64,000 bases of DNA, taken from NCBI RefSeq assembly GCF_900108175.1, contig NZ_FNVO01000024.1, forward strand, positions 36,334 to 100,333. The letters run 5' to 3'. Made by a program: the position numbers and the translations under genes. Position 1 is the first letter of the stretch, and the number at the start of each line of letters is the position of its first letter. The DNA is from Thermomonospora echinospora (GTDB lineage Bacteria > Actinomycetota > Actinomycetes > Streptosporangiales > Streptosporangiaceae). The notes below the pieces were generated by a model. That model ran no database searches. It was given only the letters and a program-made list of their open reading frames with translations, and had not been told where the DNA came from. This document shows positions 11,391-21,350 of this stretch, piece after piece.

Positions 11391-11915
11391 ATGAGTTTTA
11401 TGACGCAACTCAAAGACGAGGGCGGCTCCCCGTGGCTGGGCGACGTGCGCGTGCGGCCGTACGGGATCACCGACGGGCCGCGGCTGCGCCGGATGTCCGG
11501 CCGGCTCTCGACGCACAGCCTGTACTCCCGGTTCTTCGCCGGCACCCCGCACATCCCCGACACCTACGTCCGGCACCTGGACCGCCTCGACCACTGGGAC
11601 CGCGAGGCCCTGGTGGCGCTGGTCGACGACGACATCGTGGGCATCGCCGAGTACGTCCGCGCCCCCGCCGACCCCCACCGCGCCGAACTGGCCGTGCTCG
11701 TCACCGACCCCTGGCAGCGGCACGGGGTGGGGCGGCTGCTGGTCGGCTGCCTCGCCCTGACGGCCGCCCGGCGCGGCATCACCGCGTTCGACGCCGGAGT
11801 GCTGCCCGGCAACCGCCCGGCCCTGTCGGCCATCCGGACGGCCTGGCCCCTGGTCCGCCCCTGGCACGAGGACGGCTCGGCCCACTTCCGGCTACCGCTC
11901 GGCGCGCCCGCCTGA
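11391..11915 (+). CDS. GNAT-family N-acetyltransferase
   Basis: About 174 residues. The acetyl-CoA binding motif A is ELAVLVTDPWQRHGVGRLL near residues 100-118 (RxxGxG form). Upstream, SLYSRFFAGTPHIPD is typical of the GNAT modules found fused to acyl-CoA synthetases (Pat/acs-like). Start is uncertain: ATG 11391 has GGGA close upstream, ATG 11400 and an upstream GTG at 11349 are alternatives. It may acetylate proteins, but the substrate cannot be deduced. Confidence 0.82.
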   Translation: MSFMTQLKDEGGSPWLGDVRVRPYGITDGPRLRRMSGRLSTHSLYSRFFAGTPHIPDTYVRHLDRLDHWDREALVALVDDDIVGIAEYVRAPADPHRAELAVLVTDPWQRHGVGRLLVGCLALTAARRGITAFDAGVLPGNRPALSAIRTAWPLVRPWHEDGSAHFRLPLGAPA

Positions 11916-11973
11916 CCGATCCGCCCCGACCCGCCGGGACGCCCGCCCCGCCGTCCGAATTACGATGGCGCAC

Positions 11974-12384
11974 ATGACCCAGAACCTGCTCGGCGGACCG
12001 CCGCCCACCCGACTTCCGGAGAACACCGAGGCCCAGACCGCCCTGAACGACGGCGTGGACCCGGTCGAGGTGGCCGCCAAGCACCCCACCCACTCGGCCG
12101 CCTGGGCGGCGCTGGCCGACCGCGCGTTCGAGAACGGCAACGTGATCGAGTCGTACGCCTACGCCCGGACCGGCTACCACCGGGGGCTCGACCAGCTGCG
12201 CCGGGCGGGCTGGAAGGGGCACGGCCCGGTCCCCTGGGAGCACGAGCCCAACCGCGGCTTCCTGCGCGCCCTGCACGCGCTGGCCCGTGCCGCCGCCGCC
12301 ATCGGTGAGAACGAGGAGGCCGACCGCTGCCGCACGTTCCTGCGCGACAGCAGCGCCACCGCCGCCGACCACCTGGACGCCTGA
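11974..12384 (+). CDS. DUF3151 family protein
   Basis: 136 residues, all alpha-helical in character with a TPR-like repeat (WAALADRAFENGNVIESYAYARTGYHRGLDQLRR), the actinobacteria-specific DUF3151. It is typically found between fba and purA, as here. The function is not established. The ATG at 11974 lies 7 nt after TACGAT (11961-11966), a clean leaderless arrangement; an ATG at 11965 overlaps that box and is less likely. Confidence 0.85.
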   Translation: MTQNLLGGPPPTRLPENTEAQTALNDGVDPVEVAAKHPTHSAAWAALADRAFENGNVIESYAYARTGYHRGLDQLRRAGWKGHGPVPWEHEPNRGFLRALHALARAAAAIGENEEADRCRTFLRDSSATAADHLDA

Positions 12385-12401
12385 CGACACGGCCGGCCCG
12401 G

Positions 12402-12459
12402 TCACGGCACCTGCGGCACCTGCGGCACCTGCGTCACCGCCGCCCCGCAGGTGCCGTGA
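12402..12459 (+). terminator. stem-loop with triplicated left arm after DUF3151 gene
   Basis: Three tandem copies of CGGCACCTG (12405-12431) face one complementary arm (12446-12459). The longest pairing is 14 bp (12402-12415 with 12446-12459); the third copy can pair instead with a 12-nt loop. It probably acts as the terminator, with several alternative registers. Confidence 0.55.
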
Positions 12460-12549
12460 TGCCGCACTCGTCACGGTTCCGGGACGTCAACGGCCTGCTC
12501 AGGGACCTGTGATCGGCCTGGCGCGGTTTCCCGGCGGCCCGACTCCGGG

Positions 12550-12600
12550 TACGATTTGCACGCAAGAGGCCCCTTAGCGCTTGCGCACAGGGGCCTTCGT
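12550..12600 (+). promoter_or_regulatory. purA promoter and hairpin leader
   Basis: TACGAT at 12550-12555 is a good -10 box, placing the transcript start near 12563. The first transcribed bases form a hairpin: AGGCCCCT (12567-12574) with AGGGGCCT (12589-12596), whose loop contains an inner GCGC-TT-GCGC stem. It resembles a terminator/attenuator at the very 5' end of the purA mRNA. Confidence 0.5.
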
Positions 12601-12601
12601 C

Positions 12602-12655
12602 ATGAGAGGGGATGTGCGCCGCGCCGCCGGTGTGCCGCGGAAGGGGATGACCTGA
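12602..12655 (+). CDS. possible 17-residue leader peptide upstream of purA
   Basis: ATG at 12602 opens a short frame, [17 protein letters not shown], whose TGA stop overlaps the purA ATG by one base (TGATG). Four of 17 residues are Arg. It lies between the leader hairpin and purA, so it could couple translation to purA. No clear ribosome binding site precedes it; it may be chance. Not in any family I recognise. Confidence 0.3.
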   Translation: MRGDVRRAAGVPRKGMT

Positions 12656-13938
12656 TGCCTGCCATCGTGCTTGTCGGAGCCCAGTGGGGGGACGAAGGCA
12701 AGGGCAAGGCGACCGACCTGCTCGGCGGGGACGTCGACTACGTGGTCCGCTACCAGGGCGGTAACAACGCCGGCCACACCGTGGTCATCGGGGACAACAG
12801 CTACGCCCTGCACCTGCTGCCGTCCGGGGTGCTGTCGCCGGACGTGGTGCCGGTCATCGGCAACGGCGTGGTGATCGACCCGGGCGTGCTGCTCGGTGAG
12901 ATCGACGGGCTGGCCGAGCGCGGCGTCTCCTGTGAGCGCCTGCTGATCTCGGCGAACGCGCACCTGATCATGCCGCACCACCGGGCGCTGGACAAGGTCA
13001 CCGAGCGGTACCTGGGCAAGGCGCGGATCGGCACCACCGGCCGCGGGATCGGCCCGGCCTACGCCGACAAGATCAACCGGATGGGCATCCGGGTGCAGGA
13101 CCTGTTCGACCCCAACATCCTCACCCAGAAGCTGGACCTGTCGCTGCGCGAGAAGAACCAGGTCCTCACCAAGGTCTACAACCGGCGCCGGATCGAGACC
13201 GGCCCCATCGTGCAGGAGTACGTCGAGTACGGCGAGCGCCTGCGCCCGTACGTCGCCGACACCACCCTGATCCTCAACAAGGCCCTGGAGGACGACAAGG
13301 TCGTGCTGCTGGAGGGCGCGCAGGGCACCCTGCTCGACATCGACCACGGCACCTACCCGTTCGTCACCTCCTCCAGCCCCACCGCGGGCGGCGCCTGCGC
13401 CGGATCCGGCATCGGCCCCACCAAGATCAACAAGGTGATCGGCATCCTGAAGGCGTACACCACCCGGGTCGGCTCCGGGCCGTTCCCCACCGAACTGCTC
13501 GACGAGATGGGCGAGTACCTGCGCAAGACCGGCGGCGAGTACGGCGTCACCACCGGGCGCGACCGCCGCTGCGGCTGGTTCGACGCGGTGATCGCCCGCT
13601 ACGCCACCCGGGTCAACGGCATCACCGACTACTTCCTCACCAAGCTGGACGTGCTGTCCGGCCTGGACCAGGTGCCGGTCTGCGTCGCCTACGACATCGA
13701 CGGCGTCCGGCACGACGAGATGCCCGCCTCCCAGACCGAGTTCCACCACGCCAAGCCCGTGCTGGAGTACTTCGACGGCTGGAAGGAGGACATCTCCGGC
13801 GCCAAGACGTTCGAGGACCTGCCCCCGAACGCGCAGGCCTACGTCCGGGCGGTCGAGGAGATGTCCGGGGCGCAGATCTCGGCCATCGGCGTCGGCCCCG
13901 GCCGCGACCAGACCCTGTCGCTGCGCCCGCTGGTGTGA
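12655..13938 (+). CDS. purA: adenylosuccinate synthetase
   Basis: GTP-dependent ligation of aspartate to IMP, the first committed step to AMP. 427 residues, the normal length. GDEGKGK spans residues 12-18 with catalytic Asp13; His41 lies in [21 protein letters not shown] and the late [13 protein letters not shown] signature are also intact. ATG 12655 is preceded by GGAAGGGG and overlaps the stop of the short upstream frame. It is not part of a long operon: a hairpin leader precedes it and a glycerophosphodiesterase follows after 177 bp. Confidence 0.98.
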   Translation: MPAIVLVGAQWGDEGKGKATDLLGGDVDYVVRYQGGNNAGHTVVIGDNSYALHLLPSGVLSPDVVPVIGNGVVIDPGVLLGEIDGLAERGVSCERLLISANAHLIMPHHRALDKVTERYLGKARIGTTGRGIGPAYADKINRMGIRVQDLFDPNILTQKLDLSLREKNQVLTKVYNRRRIETGPIVQEYVEYGERLRPYVADTTLILNKALEDDKVVLLEGAQGTLLDIDHGTYPFVTSSSPTAGGACAGSGIGPTKINKVIGILKAYTTRVGSGPFPTELLDEMGEYLRKTGGEYGVTTGRDRRCGWFDAVIARYATRVNGITDYFLTKLDVLSGLDQVPVCVAYDIDGVRHDEMPASQTEFHHAKPVLEYFDGWKEDISGAKTFEDLPPNAQAYVRAVEEMSGAQISAIGVGPGRDQTLSLRPLV

Positions 13939-14115
13939 CCTCCGCCGGCGGGCGCGCCGCGCCCGCCGGTCACGTACCGTATGCACCTTTGATCCTGTGC
14001 GATCCGCCACGATCGGCGCTTCTGTTGCCCAAACAGCCGATGCACACGCCACCAGGGTGTCTACTCTTGGGTCGGCGGCCGTTCCGAAGGCCGTAACCGG
14101 CTGATCGGGGGACGT

Positions 14116-15069
14116 TTGGTTACTCCGCGTAACGTGCCCGGGGTGACGTTCCAGAACGGACGCGTCGAGGTGCACGGGCATCGGGGAGCGCGGGGGCTGC
14201 GACCGGAGAACACGTTGCCCGGTTTCGCGTACGCCCTCGAACTCGGCGTCGACGCCATCGAGTTCGACGTGGGCCTGACCGCCGACGGCGTGGTGGTGGT
14301 CAACCACGACCAGGCGCTGTCCCCGCTCACCACCACCGACACCGCCCCGGCCACCCCCGGCGACCCACTCTTCCCGTACGTGGGCCGCGATATCCGCGAC
14401 CTGACGCTCGCCCAGATCAGAACGGTGGACGCGGGGGTGCGCAGGATCGGCCCCGGCCAGGACGGCGACCCGCTCATCCTCACCCAGCTTCCGCTGCCCG
14501 GCACCCGGCTGCCTACCCTGGCGGAGGTCTGCGAGCTGCTGCACGGCCTGGACGGCATATGCCCGGCCGTCGAGCTTAAGACCGACCCCGGCTGGCCGGA
14601 CGACGAGATCCGCCGCTTCGTCGTCGCCGTCGCCGAGGTCCTCGACGCCTTCGGCCTGCTGGCCCGCTCCCGCTTCCTGGCCTTCGACTGGCGCGTCCTG
14701 GCCGAGGCCCGCAGCCACGCCCCGCAGGCCGCCCGCGTCGCCCTCGTCGAGCGCAAGACCCTCGCCGCCGGCACCGGCTGGCTGGCCGGGCTGTCCCCCG
14801 ACGACCCCACCGCCGCCGCCGTGGCCGCCGGCGCGAGCGTCATCTCCCCCGAACACCACCTGGTCACCTCCCAGCTGGTGCACGACGCCCACGGCCTCGG
14901 CCTCCCGGTCGCGGTCTGGACGGTCAACGACCCCGGCGACATGGCCCGCTTCATCGAGTACGGTGTCGACGCCATCGTCACCGACTACCCCGACCGTCTC
15001 CACCAGGTCCTGACGTCCTACGACCTGCCCCGCCCGGCCCCCTGCACCCCGGCCGCCCACCTCCCCTAG
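14116..15069 (+). CDS. glycerophosphodiester phosphodiesterase
   Basis: About 317 residues. Hydrolyses glycerophosphodiesters to glycerol-3-phosphate and an alcohol. Catalytic landmarks: HGHRGARGLRPENTLPGF near residue 20, the metal site IEFDVGLTADGVVVVNHD near 48-65, AVELKTD near 150, and the C-terminal VWTVND and VTDYPDRL of the GDPD TIM barrel. No signal peptide, so probably cytosolic. The start is a TTG at 14116 with GGGGGA 3 nt upstream; GTG at 14134 or 14143 is also possible. A TACTCT box at about 14061 could be its -10. Confidence 0.9.
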   Translation: MVTPRNVPGVTFQNGRVEVHGHRGARGLRPENTLPGFAYALELGVDAIEFDVGLTADGVVVVNHDQALSPLTTTDTAPATPGDPLFPYVGRDIRDLTLAQIRTVDAGVRRIGPGQDGDPLILTQLPLPGTRLPTLAEVCELLHGLDGICPAVELKTDPGWPDDEIRRFVVAVAEVLDAFGLLARSRFLAFDWRVLAEARSHAPQAARVALVERKTLAAGTGWLAGLSPDDPTAAAVAAGASVISPEHHLVTSQLVHDAHGLGLPVAVWTVNDPGDMARFIEYGVDAIVTDYPDRLHQVLTSYDLPRPAPCTPAAHLP

Positions 15070-15175
15070 CGGCTCCCACCTGCGATCTTCATCTGGAGGC
15101 CGCTCCGGGTTCGCCGGCCGGACTCCGCAGGCTGCCAGTTTCGTCCCGATCTTCGACAGTCGAACGGGAGCCGCG

Positions 15176-17431
15176 ATGAAGTCACGCACCCGGCGGACGG
15201 GCCTGGCCGCCGCCGCCATCACGATCGGGTTGACCGGGCTGGTCGCCGTACCGCCGGCGGAGGCCAGCCCGCAGGGGCTCTTCGAGCGGGCGGCCACCTA
15301 CCCGGTGCTGGAGAACCGGCCCGCCGGGACGCCCGCCGAAGACGCGACCGTGGCGGAGATCAGCGCGGTGAGCGAGGACGGGCGGACGCTGGTCTACACC
15401 GACGCGGCGGCCGGGCGGCTGGGGTTCCTGGACATCTCCGACCCGGGCAGGCCGCAGGGCCGTGGGACGTTCCCCCTGGCCGACGGTGAGGAGCCCACCT
15501 CGGTCGCCGTGGCCGGGCCGTACGTGCTGGCCGTCATCGACACCAGTGAGAGCCACACCGACCCGTCCGGCCGGTTGGACGTGATCCGGCTCGCCGACCG
15601 CACCAGGGTGCGCAGCCTGGAACTCGGCGGACAGCCCGACTCGATCGCGCTCAGCAAAGACGGGCGGTACGCGGCGATCGCCATCGAGAACGAGCGGGAC
15701 GAGGACGCCGGCGACGGCGGCCTGCCGCAGGCTCCCGGCGGGTTCCTGCAGATCCTCGATCTCACCGGCGGCGACCCGGCGGGCTGGAGACTGCGCAAGG
15801 TGCCGTTCACGGCCGCAGACGGCACCGCGCTGCCGGCGTTCGCCCAGGCCGGGCTGGACACCCCGGCCGACCCCGAGCCCGAGTACGTCGCGATCAACGA
15901 CGCGGGCAAGGTCGCCGTGACGCTGCAGGAGAACAACGGCGTCGCCGTCGTCGACCTGCGCACCGGAAAGGTCGAACGGGTCTTCTCGACGGGCCGGGTC
16001 ACCGTCACCGGCATCGACACCGACGAGAACGGCACGGTGGAACTCACCGGCTCCATCAAGGACGTGCCGCGCGAGCCCGACGCCGTCGCCTGGATCGACG
16101 ACCACACCCTGGCCACCGCCAACGAGGGCGACTGGAAGGGCGGCAGCCGGGGCTGGACCGTCTTCAGTGACACCGGCAGGGTGCTGTGGGACGCGGGCAA
16201 CACCTTCGAGCATCTGGCCGTCCGTTACGGCCACCACAACGAGGACCGCACGGGCAACAAGGGCACCGAGCCCGAGGGCCTGGCCGTGGCGACCTACCAG
16301 GGCCGCCGGTACGCCTTCGTCGGCTCCGAGCGGGCCAACTTCGTCGCCGTCTACGACGTGTCCCGGCCGTCCAAGCCGAGGTTCGTGCAGTTCCTGCCGA
16401 CCAACGCCGGACCTGAGGGGCTGCTGCCGGTGCCATCGCGGGGCCTGTTCATCGTCTCCAGCGAGGAGGACGACGCCGACATCGGACTGCGGGCGGGCGT
16501 CCAGGTCTTCCGGCTGGGCAAGCCCAACGTGCCCGGCCTGGTGGCCAGGGAGCCGATCGGCTGGGGTGCGCTGTCGAGCCTGTCGCCGGTGCCCGGTGAC
16601 CGGCACGGCCTGTACGCGGTGTCGGACTCGTTCTACGCCCCCACCAAGATCTACCGGATCAACACCCAGGCGAGCCCCGCCACGATCACCAAGGCCCTGA
16701 CCGTCACCAAGGGCGGTGCCCCGGCCGCCTACGACGCCGAGGGCATCATCGCCCGGCCGCACGGCGGGTTCTGGCTGGCGTCCGAGGGCGACGCGAGCCA
16801 GACCGGCACCCTGTACGAGCGGAACCTGCTCGTCCGGCTGGACAAGCAGGGCGCCGTCCAGCAGGAGATCCCGCTGCCGGACGACATCGCCGCGCGGGTG
16901 GGCAAGCAGGGCCTGGAAGGCGTCGCGGTGACCGGCGCTGGCGCCCACGAGCAGGTCTGGGTGACGTTGCAGCGGCCACTGCCGGGCGACCCGGCCGACG
17001 TGGTCCGGCTGGGCCGCTACAGCGTCGCCACCGGCGCGTGGGCCTGGTTCGGCTACGAACTGGAGCCGTCGGCCTCGTCCGGCAACTGGAACGGGCTGTC
17101 GGAGCTGATCGTGACCGGCGACCGGCTCGCGGTGGTCGAGCGGGACAAGGCGGCCGGCCCATCCGCCGCACACAAGAAGATCTACTCCATACCTCTGCCC
17201 ACCGGCACGCCCGCCGCGGGCACCCTCCCGGTGCTGCCCAAGCGGCTCGACCGCGACCTGCTGCCGGACCTGCGAGGCTTCGGCGGCCACGTCCAGGAAA
17301 AGGTCGAAGGCCTGGCCGTCGCCGGAGACGGCCGCGTCTGGATCGTCACCGACAACGACGGCGTCAACGACGCCACCGGCGAGACCGTCTTCTCCTCACC
17401 CGGCACCGCCCGCCACCTGTTCGGCCACTGA
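15176..17431 (+). CDS. secreted esterase-like/phytase beta-propeller protein
   Basis: 751 residues, exported. The N-terminus has Arg-Arg followed by a hydrophobic run and an Ala-rich cleavage region ending near EASPQG, possibly a Tat signal. The body is built of WD/YVTN-like beta-propeller repeats (LGFLDISDPGRPQ, PTSVAVAGPYVLAV, PDSIALSKDGRYAAIA). The second half resembles the esterase-like activity of phytase family (GWGALSSLSPVPGDRHGLYAVSD, AEGIIARPHGGFWLASEGD, VEGLAVAGDGRVWIVTDNDG). Such proteins are usually secreted phosphatases or have unknown activity. ATG 15176 is preceded by CGGGAG. It is followed by a 10-bp-stem terminator. Confidence 0.85.
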   Translation: MKSRTRRTGLAAAAITIGLTGLVAVPPAEASPQGLFERAATYPVLENRPAGTPAEDATVAEISAVSEDGRTLVYTDAAAGRLGFLDISDPGRPQGRGTFPLADGEEPTSVAVAGPYVLAVIDTSESHTDPSGRLDVIRLADRTRVRSLELGGQPDSIALSKDGRYAAIAIENERDEDAGDGGLPQAPGGFLQILDLTGGDPAGWRLRKVPFTAADGTALPAFAQAGLDTPADPEPEYVAINDAGKVAVTLQENNGVAVVDLRTGKVERVFSTGRVTVTGIDTDENGTVELTGSIKDVPREPDAVAWIDDHTLATANEGDWKGGSRGWTVFSDTGRVLWDAGNTFEHLAVRYGHHNEDRTGNKGTEPEGLAVATYQGRRYAFVGSERANFVAVYDVSRPSKPRFVQFLPTNAGPEGLLPVPSRGLFIVSSEEDDADIGLRAGVQVFRLGKPNVPGLVAREPIGWGALSSLSPVPGDRHGLYAVSDSFYAPTKIYRINTQASPATITKALTVTKGGAPAAYDAEGIIARPHGGFWLASEGDASQTGTLYERNLLVRLDKQGAVQQEIPLPDDIAARVGKQGLEGVAVTGAGAHEQVWVTLQRPLPGDPADVVRLGRYSVATGAWAWFGYELEPSASSGNWNGLSELIVTGDRLAVVERDKAAGPSAAHKKIYSIPLPTGTPAAGTLPVLPKRLDRDLLPDLRGFGGHVQEKVEGLAVAGDGRVWIVTDNDGVNDATGETVFSSPGTARHLFGH

Positions 17432-17442
17432 CCTGCACCGAC

Positions 17443-17468
17443 CCCCGCCGCCACCCACGGCGGCGGGG
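17443..17468 (+). terminator. stem-loop after phytase-like gene
   Basis: CCCCGCCGCC / GGCGGCGGGG, a perfect 10-bp stem with a 6-nt ACCCAC loop, 11 nt after the stop. Confidence 0.75.
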
Positions 17469-17539
17469 ACCAATCGGAATAACCCCCGCTTATCGTCGTT
17501 TGCCCTACGCATACGAATGACCACCCTTAGTGTCCACAT

Positions 17540-18403
17540 GTGCCGACACGAGAACACGAGATCTGGCTCGAACTGATCCAGGAACGACCATCACTGGCCG
17601 CGGACCTGCTGCGCCTGGTGCACCCGGAGGTCCCGGACTTCGAGGAGGCCCGGGTCGAGTCCGGGGCGCTGAACGACTACAAGCCGACGGAGTACCGCGC
17701 CGACTCGGTGGTCAGCCTGCTGTCCGGGAACAATCCGGCGCTGGCGCTGATCGTGGAGGTGCAGCGCGGCCCGGTCAAGGAGAAGCGCTGGAGCTGGCCG
17801 GCCTACCTGGGGACGCTGTGGAGCCGGCGGCGATGCCCGGTGGCCCTGCTGGTGATCTGCCCGGACCGTGGTGTCGCCAGGCAGGCTCGGGTGCCGATCC
17901 AGATGGGGCACCCGGGCCTGGTGATCACGCCGCTGGTACTGGGGCCGGACGAGATGCCGACGATCATCGATCCGGACGAGGCGACGCGGAACGTGGAGCT
18001 GGCGGTGCTGTCGGCGCTGGTGCACGGCACCGAACCGGAGGCGGAGAAGGTCTTCGCCGGCATGTTCGACGTCTTCCACCGCGCCGGTCTGGACGGCACG
18101 GCCGAGGCCCAGGCATATATTGACGAACTGCTGGCAATGCTTCCCCAAGCGGCCGGGAAGCTTCTGGAGGCGATCATGCAGACCAAGCAGCACGAGTACA
18201 AGAGCGACTACTTCCGCCGGGCCAAGGCCGAGGCCGAGGCCGAGGGCCTGGCCAAGGCGGTCTTGACCGTGCTGGACAGCCGCGGCGTCGAGGTGACCGA
18301 CGAGGTCCGTGCCCGCATCGTCGGCTGCACCGACCTGGAGCAGCTCGGTGTCTGGCTTCGCCGGGCCGTAAGCGCCGCCTCGGCCGGTGACCTCTTCGAC
18401 TGA
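17540..18403 (+). CDS. Rpn-like PD-(D/E)XK nuclease family protein
   Basis: 287 residues, resembling the Rpn/YhgA recombination-promoting nuclease family common in multiple copies in actinomycetes. The N-terminal core has LNDYKPTEYRADSVV followed by ALIVEVQRG, the Asp...Glu-x-Gln active-site pattern of the family. The C-terminus carries the usual repetitive acidic helix (RRAKAEAEAEGLAKAVLTVL) and DEVRARI segment. GTG 17540 is the start by frame and family length. Biological role (mobile, defence or recombination) is unsettled. It converges with corA, with a shared hairpin in between. Confidence 0.72.
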   Translation: MPTREHEIWLELIQERPSLAADLLRLVHPEVPDFEEARVESGALNDYKPTEYRADSVVSLLSGNNPALALIVEVQRGPVKEKRWSWPAYLGTLWSRRRCPVALLVICPDRGVARQARVPIQMGHPGLVITPLVLGPDEMPTIIDPDEATRNVELAVLSALVHGTEPEAEKVFAGMFDVFHRAGLDGTAEAQAYIDELLAMLPQAAGKLLEAIMQTKQHEYKSDYFRRAKAEAEAEGLAKAVLTVLDSRGVEVTDEVRARIVGCTDLEQLGVWLRRAVSAASAGDLFD

Positions 18404-18480
18404 TCCTCAATCGCCGTCTTCGCCGGGTGCCCCGTTCGCCGCGGCCCCGGACGTCCCGCCTCCCGCCGCGCGCCACCGGG

Positions 18481-18513
18481 GCCGGCCGCGTCCCGGCGGG
18501 GACCGCGGCCGGC
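18481..18513. terminator. bidirectional stem-loop between Rpn-like gene and corA
   Basis: GCCGGCCGCG (18481-18490) pairs perfectly with CGCGGCCGGC (18504-18513) across a 13-nt loop, lying between two convergent genes. Confidence 0.65.
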
Positions 18514-18525
18514 CTGCGGACGGTC

Positions 18526-19629
18526 CTACAGCCAGCCGTTGCGGCGGAAGCCCCGGTGCAGGGCCAGGCACATGACGCCGATGACGGCCAGGACGAGCAC
18601 GTAGCCCCACTCGGTGTGCAGGGCGGGCATGTTGTCGAAGTTCATGCCGTAGATGCCGGTGACGGCGGTGGGCAGCATGATGATGGCGCCCCAGGCGGAG
18701 ATGCGGCGCATGTCCTGGTTGTCGGCGACCGTCACCTGGGTCATGTGGGCCTGCAGGATCGGGTTGAGCAGTTCGTCGTAGGACTCGACCTGCTCGCGGA
18801 CGCGGGTCAGGTGGTCCTCGACGTCGCGCAGGTACTCCTTGATCTCGGCCGGGACGAAGCGGCGCCCGGCCAGGCTGCGCAGCGGGCCGGCCAGCGGGCC
18901 GACCGCCCGCTTGAGCTGGATGACCTCGCGCTTGAGCCGGTAGATGCGGCGGGACTCGTCGGTGCGCTCGGGGGAGAACACCGCCTCCTCCACCTCGTCG
19001 ATGTCCTCCTGGACGGCGTTGGCCACGCACATGTAGCCGTCCACCACCCGGTCGGCGATGGCGTGCAGGACGGCGGTGGGTCCCAGGGCCAGCCGCCGGG
19101 GGTCGGCCTCCAGCCGGGTGCGGACCGGGCCCAGCTCGCCCTGCCTGCCGTGCCGCACGGTGACCACGAAGTCGGCGCCGCAGAAGACCATGATCTCGCC
19201 GGTCTCGACCAGGTCGCTGCCGTCCGGGCCGTGCTCGGCGTAGCCGACCGTCTTCATCACGAAGAACTGGACGTCGTCGTAGCGTTCGAGCTTGGGTCGC
19301 TGGTGGGCGTGGATGGCGTCCTCCACCGCCAGCGGGTGCAGGCCGAAGACCGGGGCCAGGCGCTCCAGTTCGGCGGCGTCGGGCTCGTGCAGCCCCACCC
19401 ACACGAAGCCCATGCCGTTGTCGTTGCGGTTCAGCTCGCCGTCCCGGACCAGCCGTACCGCGTCGGCGACGGTCTCGGTGTCGACGCGCTGCCCGTCGAT
19501 GTAGGCGGCCCAGTCGATGACGGCCGAATCGCGGGGGGCGGGGACGGAGGGGGCAGTACGGTGCGGACGCGCCAGCGGCTTGAACAGCGCCATGGTCGCC
19601 CGGCCAGGACGAACGCGGGTCATTGCCAT
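18526..19629 (-). CDS. corA: CorA-type magnesium/cobalt transporter
   Basis: 367 residues. Long N-terminal cytosolic domain (FVWVGLHEPDAAELERLAPVFGLHPLAVEDAIHAHQRPKLERYDD), the long stalk helix, then two C-terminal TM helices with the ion-selectivity signature YGMNFDNMP. It imports Mg2+ (or Co2+) as a pentamer. The start ATG 19629 has GGGAAGGGA upstream; a longer frame to 19710 lacks one. An ATG 12 codons further in is possible. Monocistronic. Confidence 0.95.
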   Translation of the reverse strand: MAMTRVRPGRATMALFKPLARPHRTAPSVPAPRDSAVIDWAAYIDGQRVDTETVADAVRLVRDGELNRNDNGMGFVWVGLHEPDAAELERLAPVFGLHPLAVEDAIHAHQRPKLERYDDVQFFVMKTVGYAEHGPDGSDLVETGEIMVFCGADFVVTVRHGRQGELGPVRTRLEADPRRLALGPTAVLHAIADRVVDGYMCVANAVQEDIDEVEEAVFSPERTDESRRIYRLKREVIQLKRAVGPLAGPLRSLAGRRFVPAEIKEYLRDVEDHLTRVREQVESYDELLNPILQAHMTQVTVADNQDMRRISAWGAIIMLPTAVTGIYGMNFDNMPALHTEWGYVLVLAVIGVMCLALHRGFRRNGWL

Positions 19630-20072
19630 CGGGGGTTCCCTTCCCGCCGGCCGTGCGCACGCAGAGCGCGCTCGACCCGCGGGTTCAGCGCGGGGAGCGC
19701 ACGAGGGCAACGGCCGGACGCCGGATGAAGGCGGACGGATGAACGGTCACGCTCGGACTGTGAGGGACCTCTGCCGTACTGCAAGGATCACCAGGACTCA
19801 TCCCGACCACCTCCCTTCACTCCTCGGCGTCAGGGCACAGCCGCACAAGGCTATCAATCGATAACAAAGACGCCCCGGCGGCGCCGAAGGTTCACCGCCA
19901 CAGATGTGGTACCCGTCTCAACAAAAGCATTCATACACGATCGAAGACGGCCCGAGCGTGCGTTCCGGCGGTTCGCCCCGGGCACCGCCTCGCGCACTGT
20001 CCCGCGCACCGCCCCGCGTACCGCCCCGGGCGCCGCCCCGCGCGCCGCGTCCGGCCGATAGGCTCGGGCGAC
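19630..20072. other. corA / purD intergenic region
   Basis: 443 bp with no supported gene. The centre (19840-19945) is AT-richer, with ATCGATAAC and a run of A residues, and probably carries the divergent promoters. From 19980 to 20050 a 12-bp imperfect tandem repeat (GCACCGCCCCGC type, about six units) precedes a TAGGCT -10 box at 20059-20064. Confidence 0.35.
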
Positions 20073-21320
<1,248 letters not shown>

Positions 21321-21350
21321 GCAGCGGAGCCGCGACAATAAACTCGTGTC

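Noticed and set aside
12574..15297. 907-codon minus-strand frame opposite purA and the glycerophosphodiesterase gene
   Set aside because: Antisense to two certain enzymes; low-complexity product.
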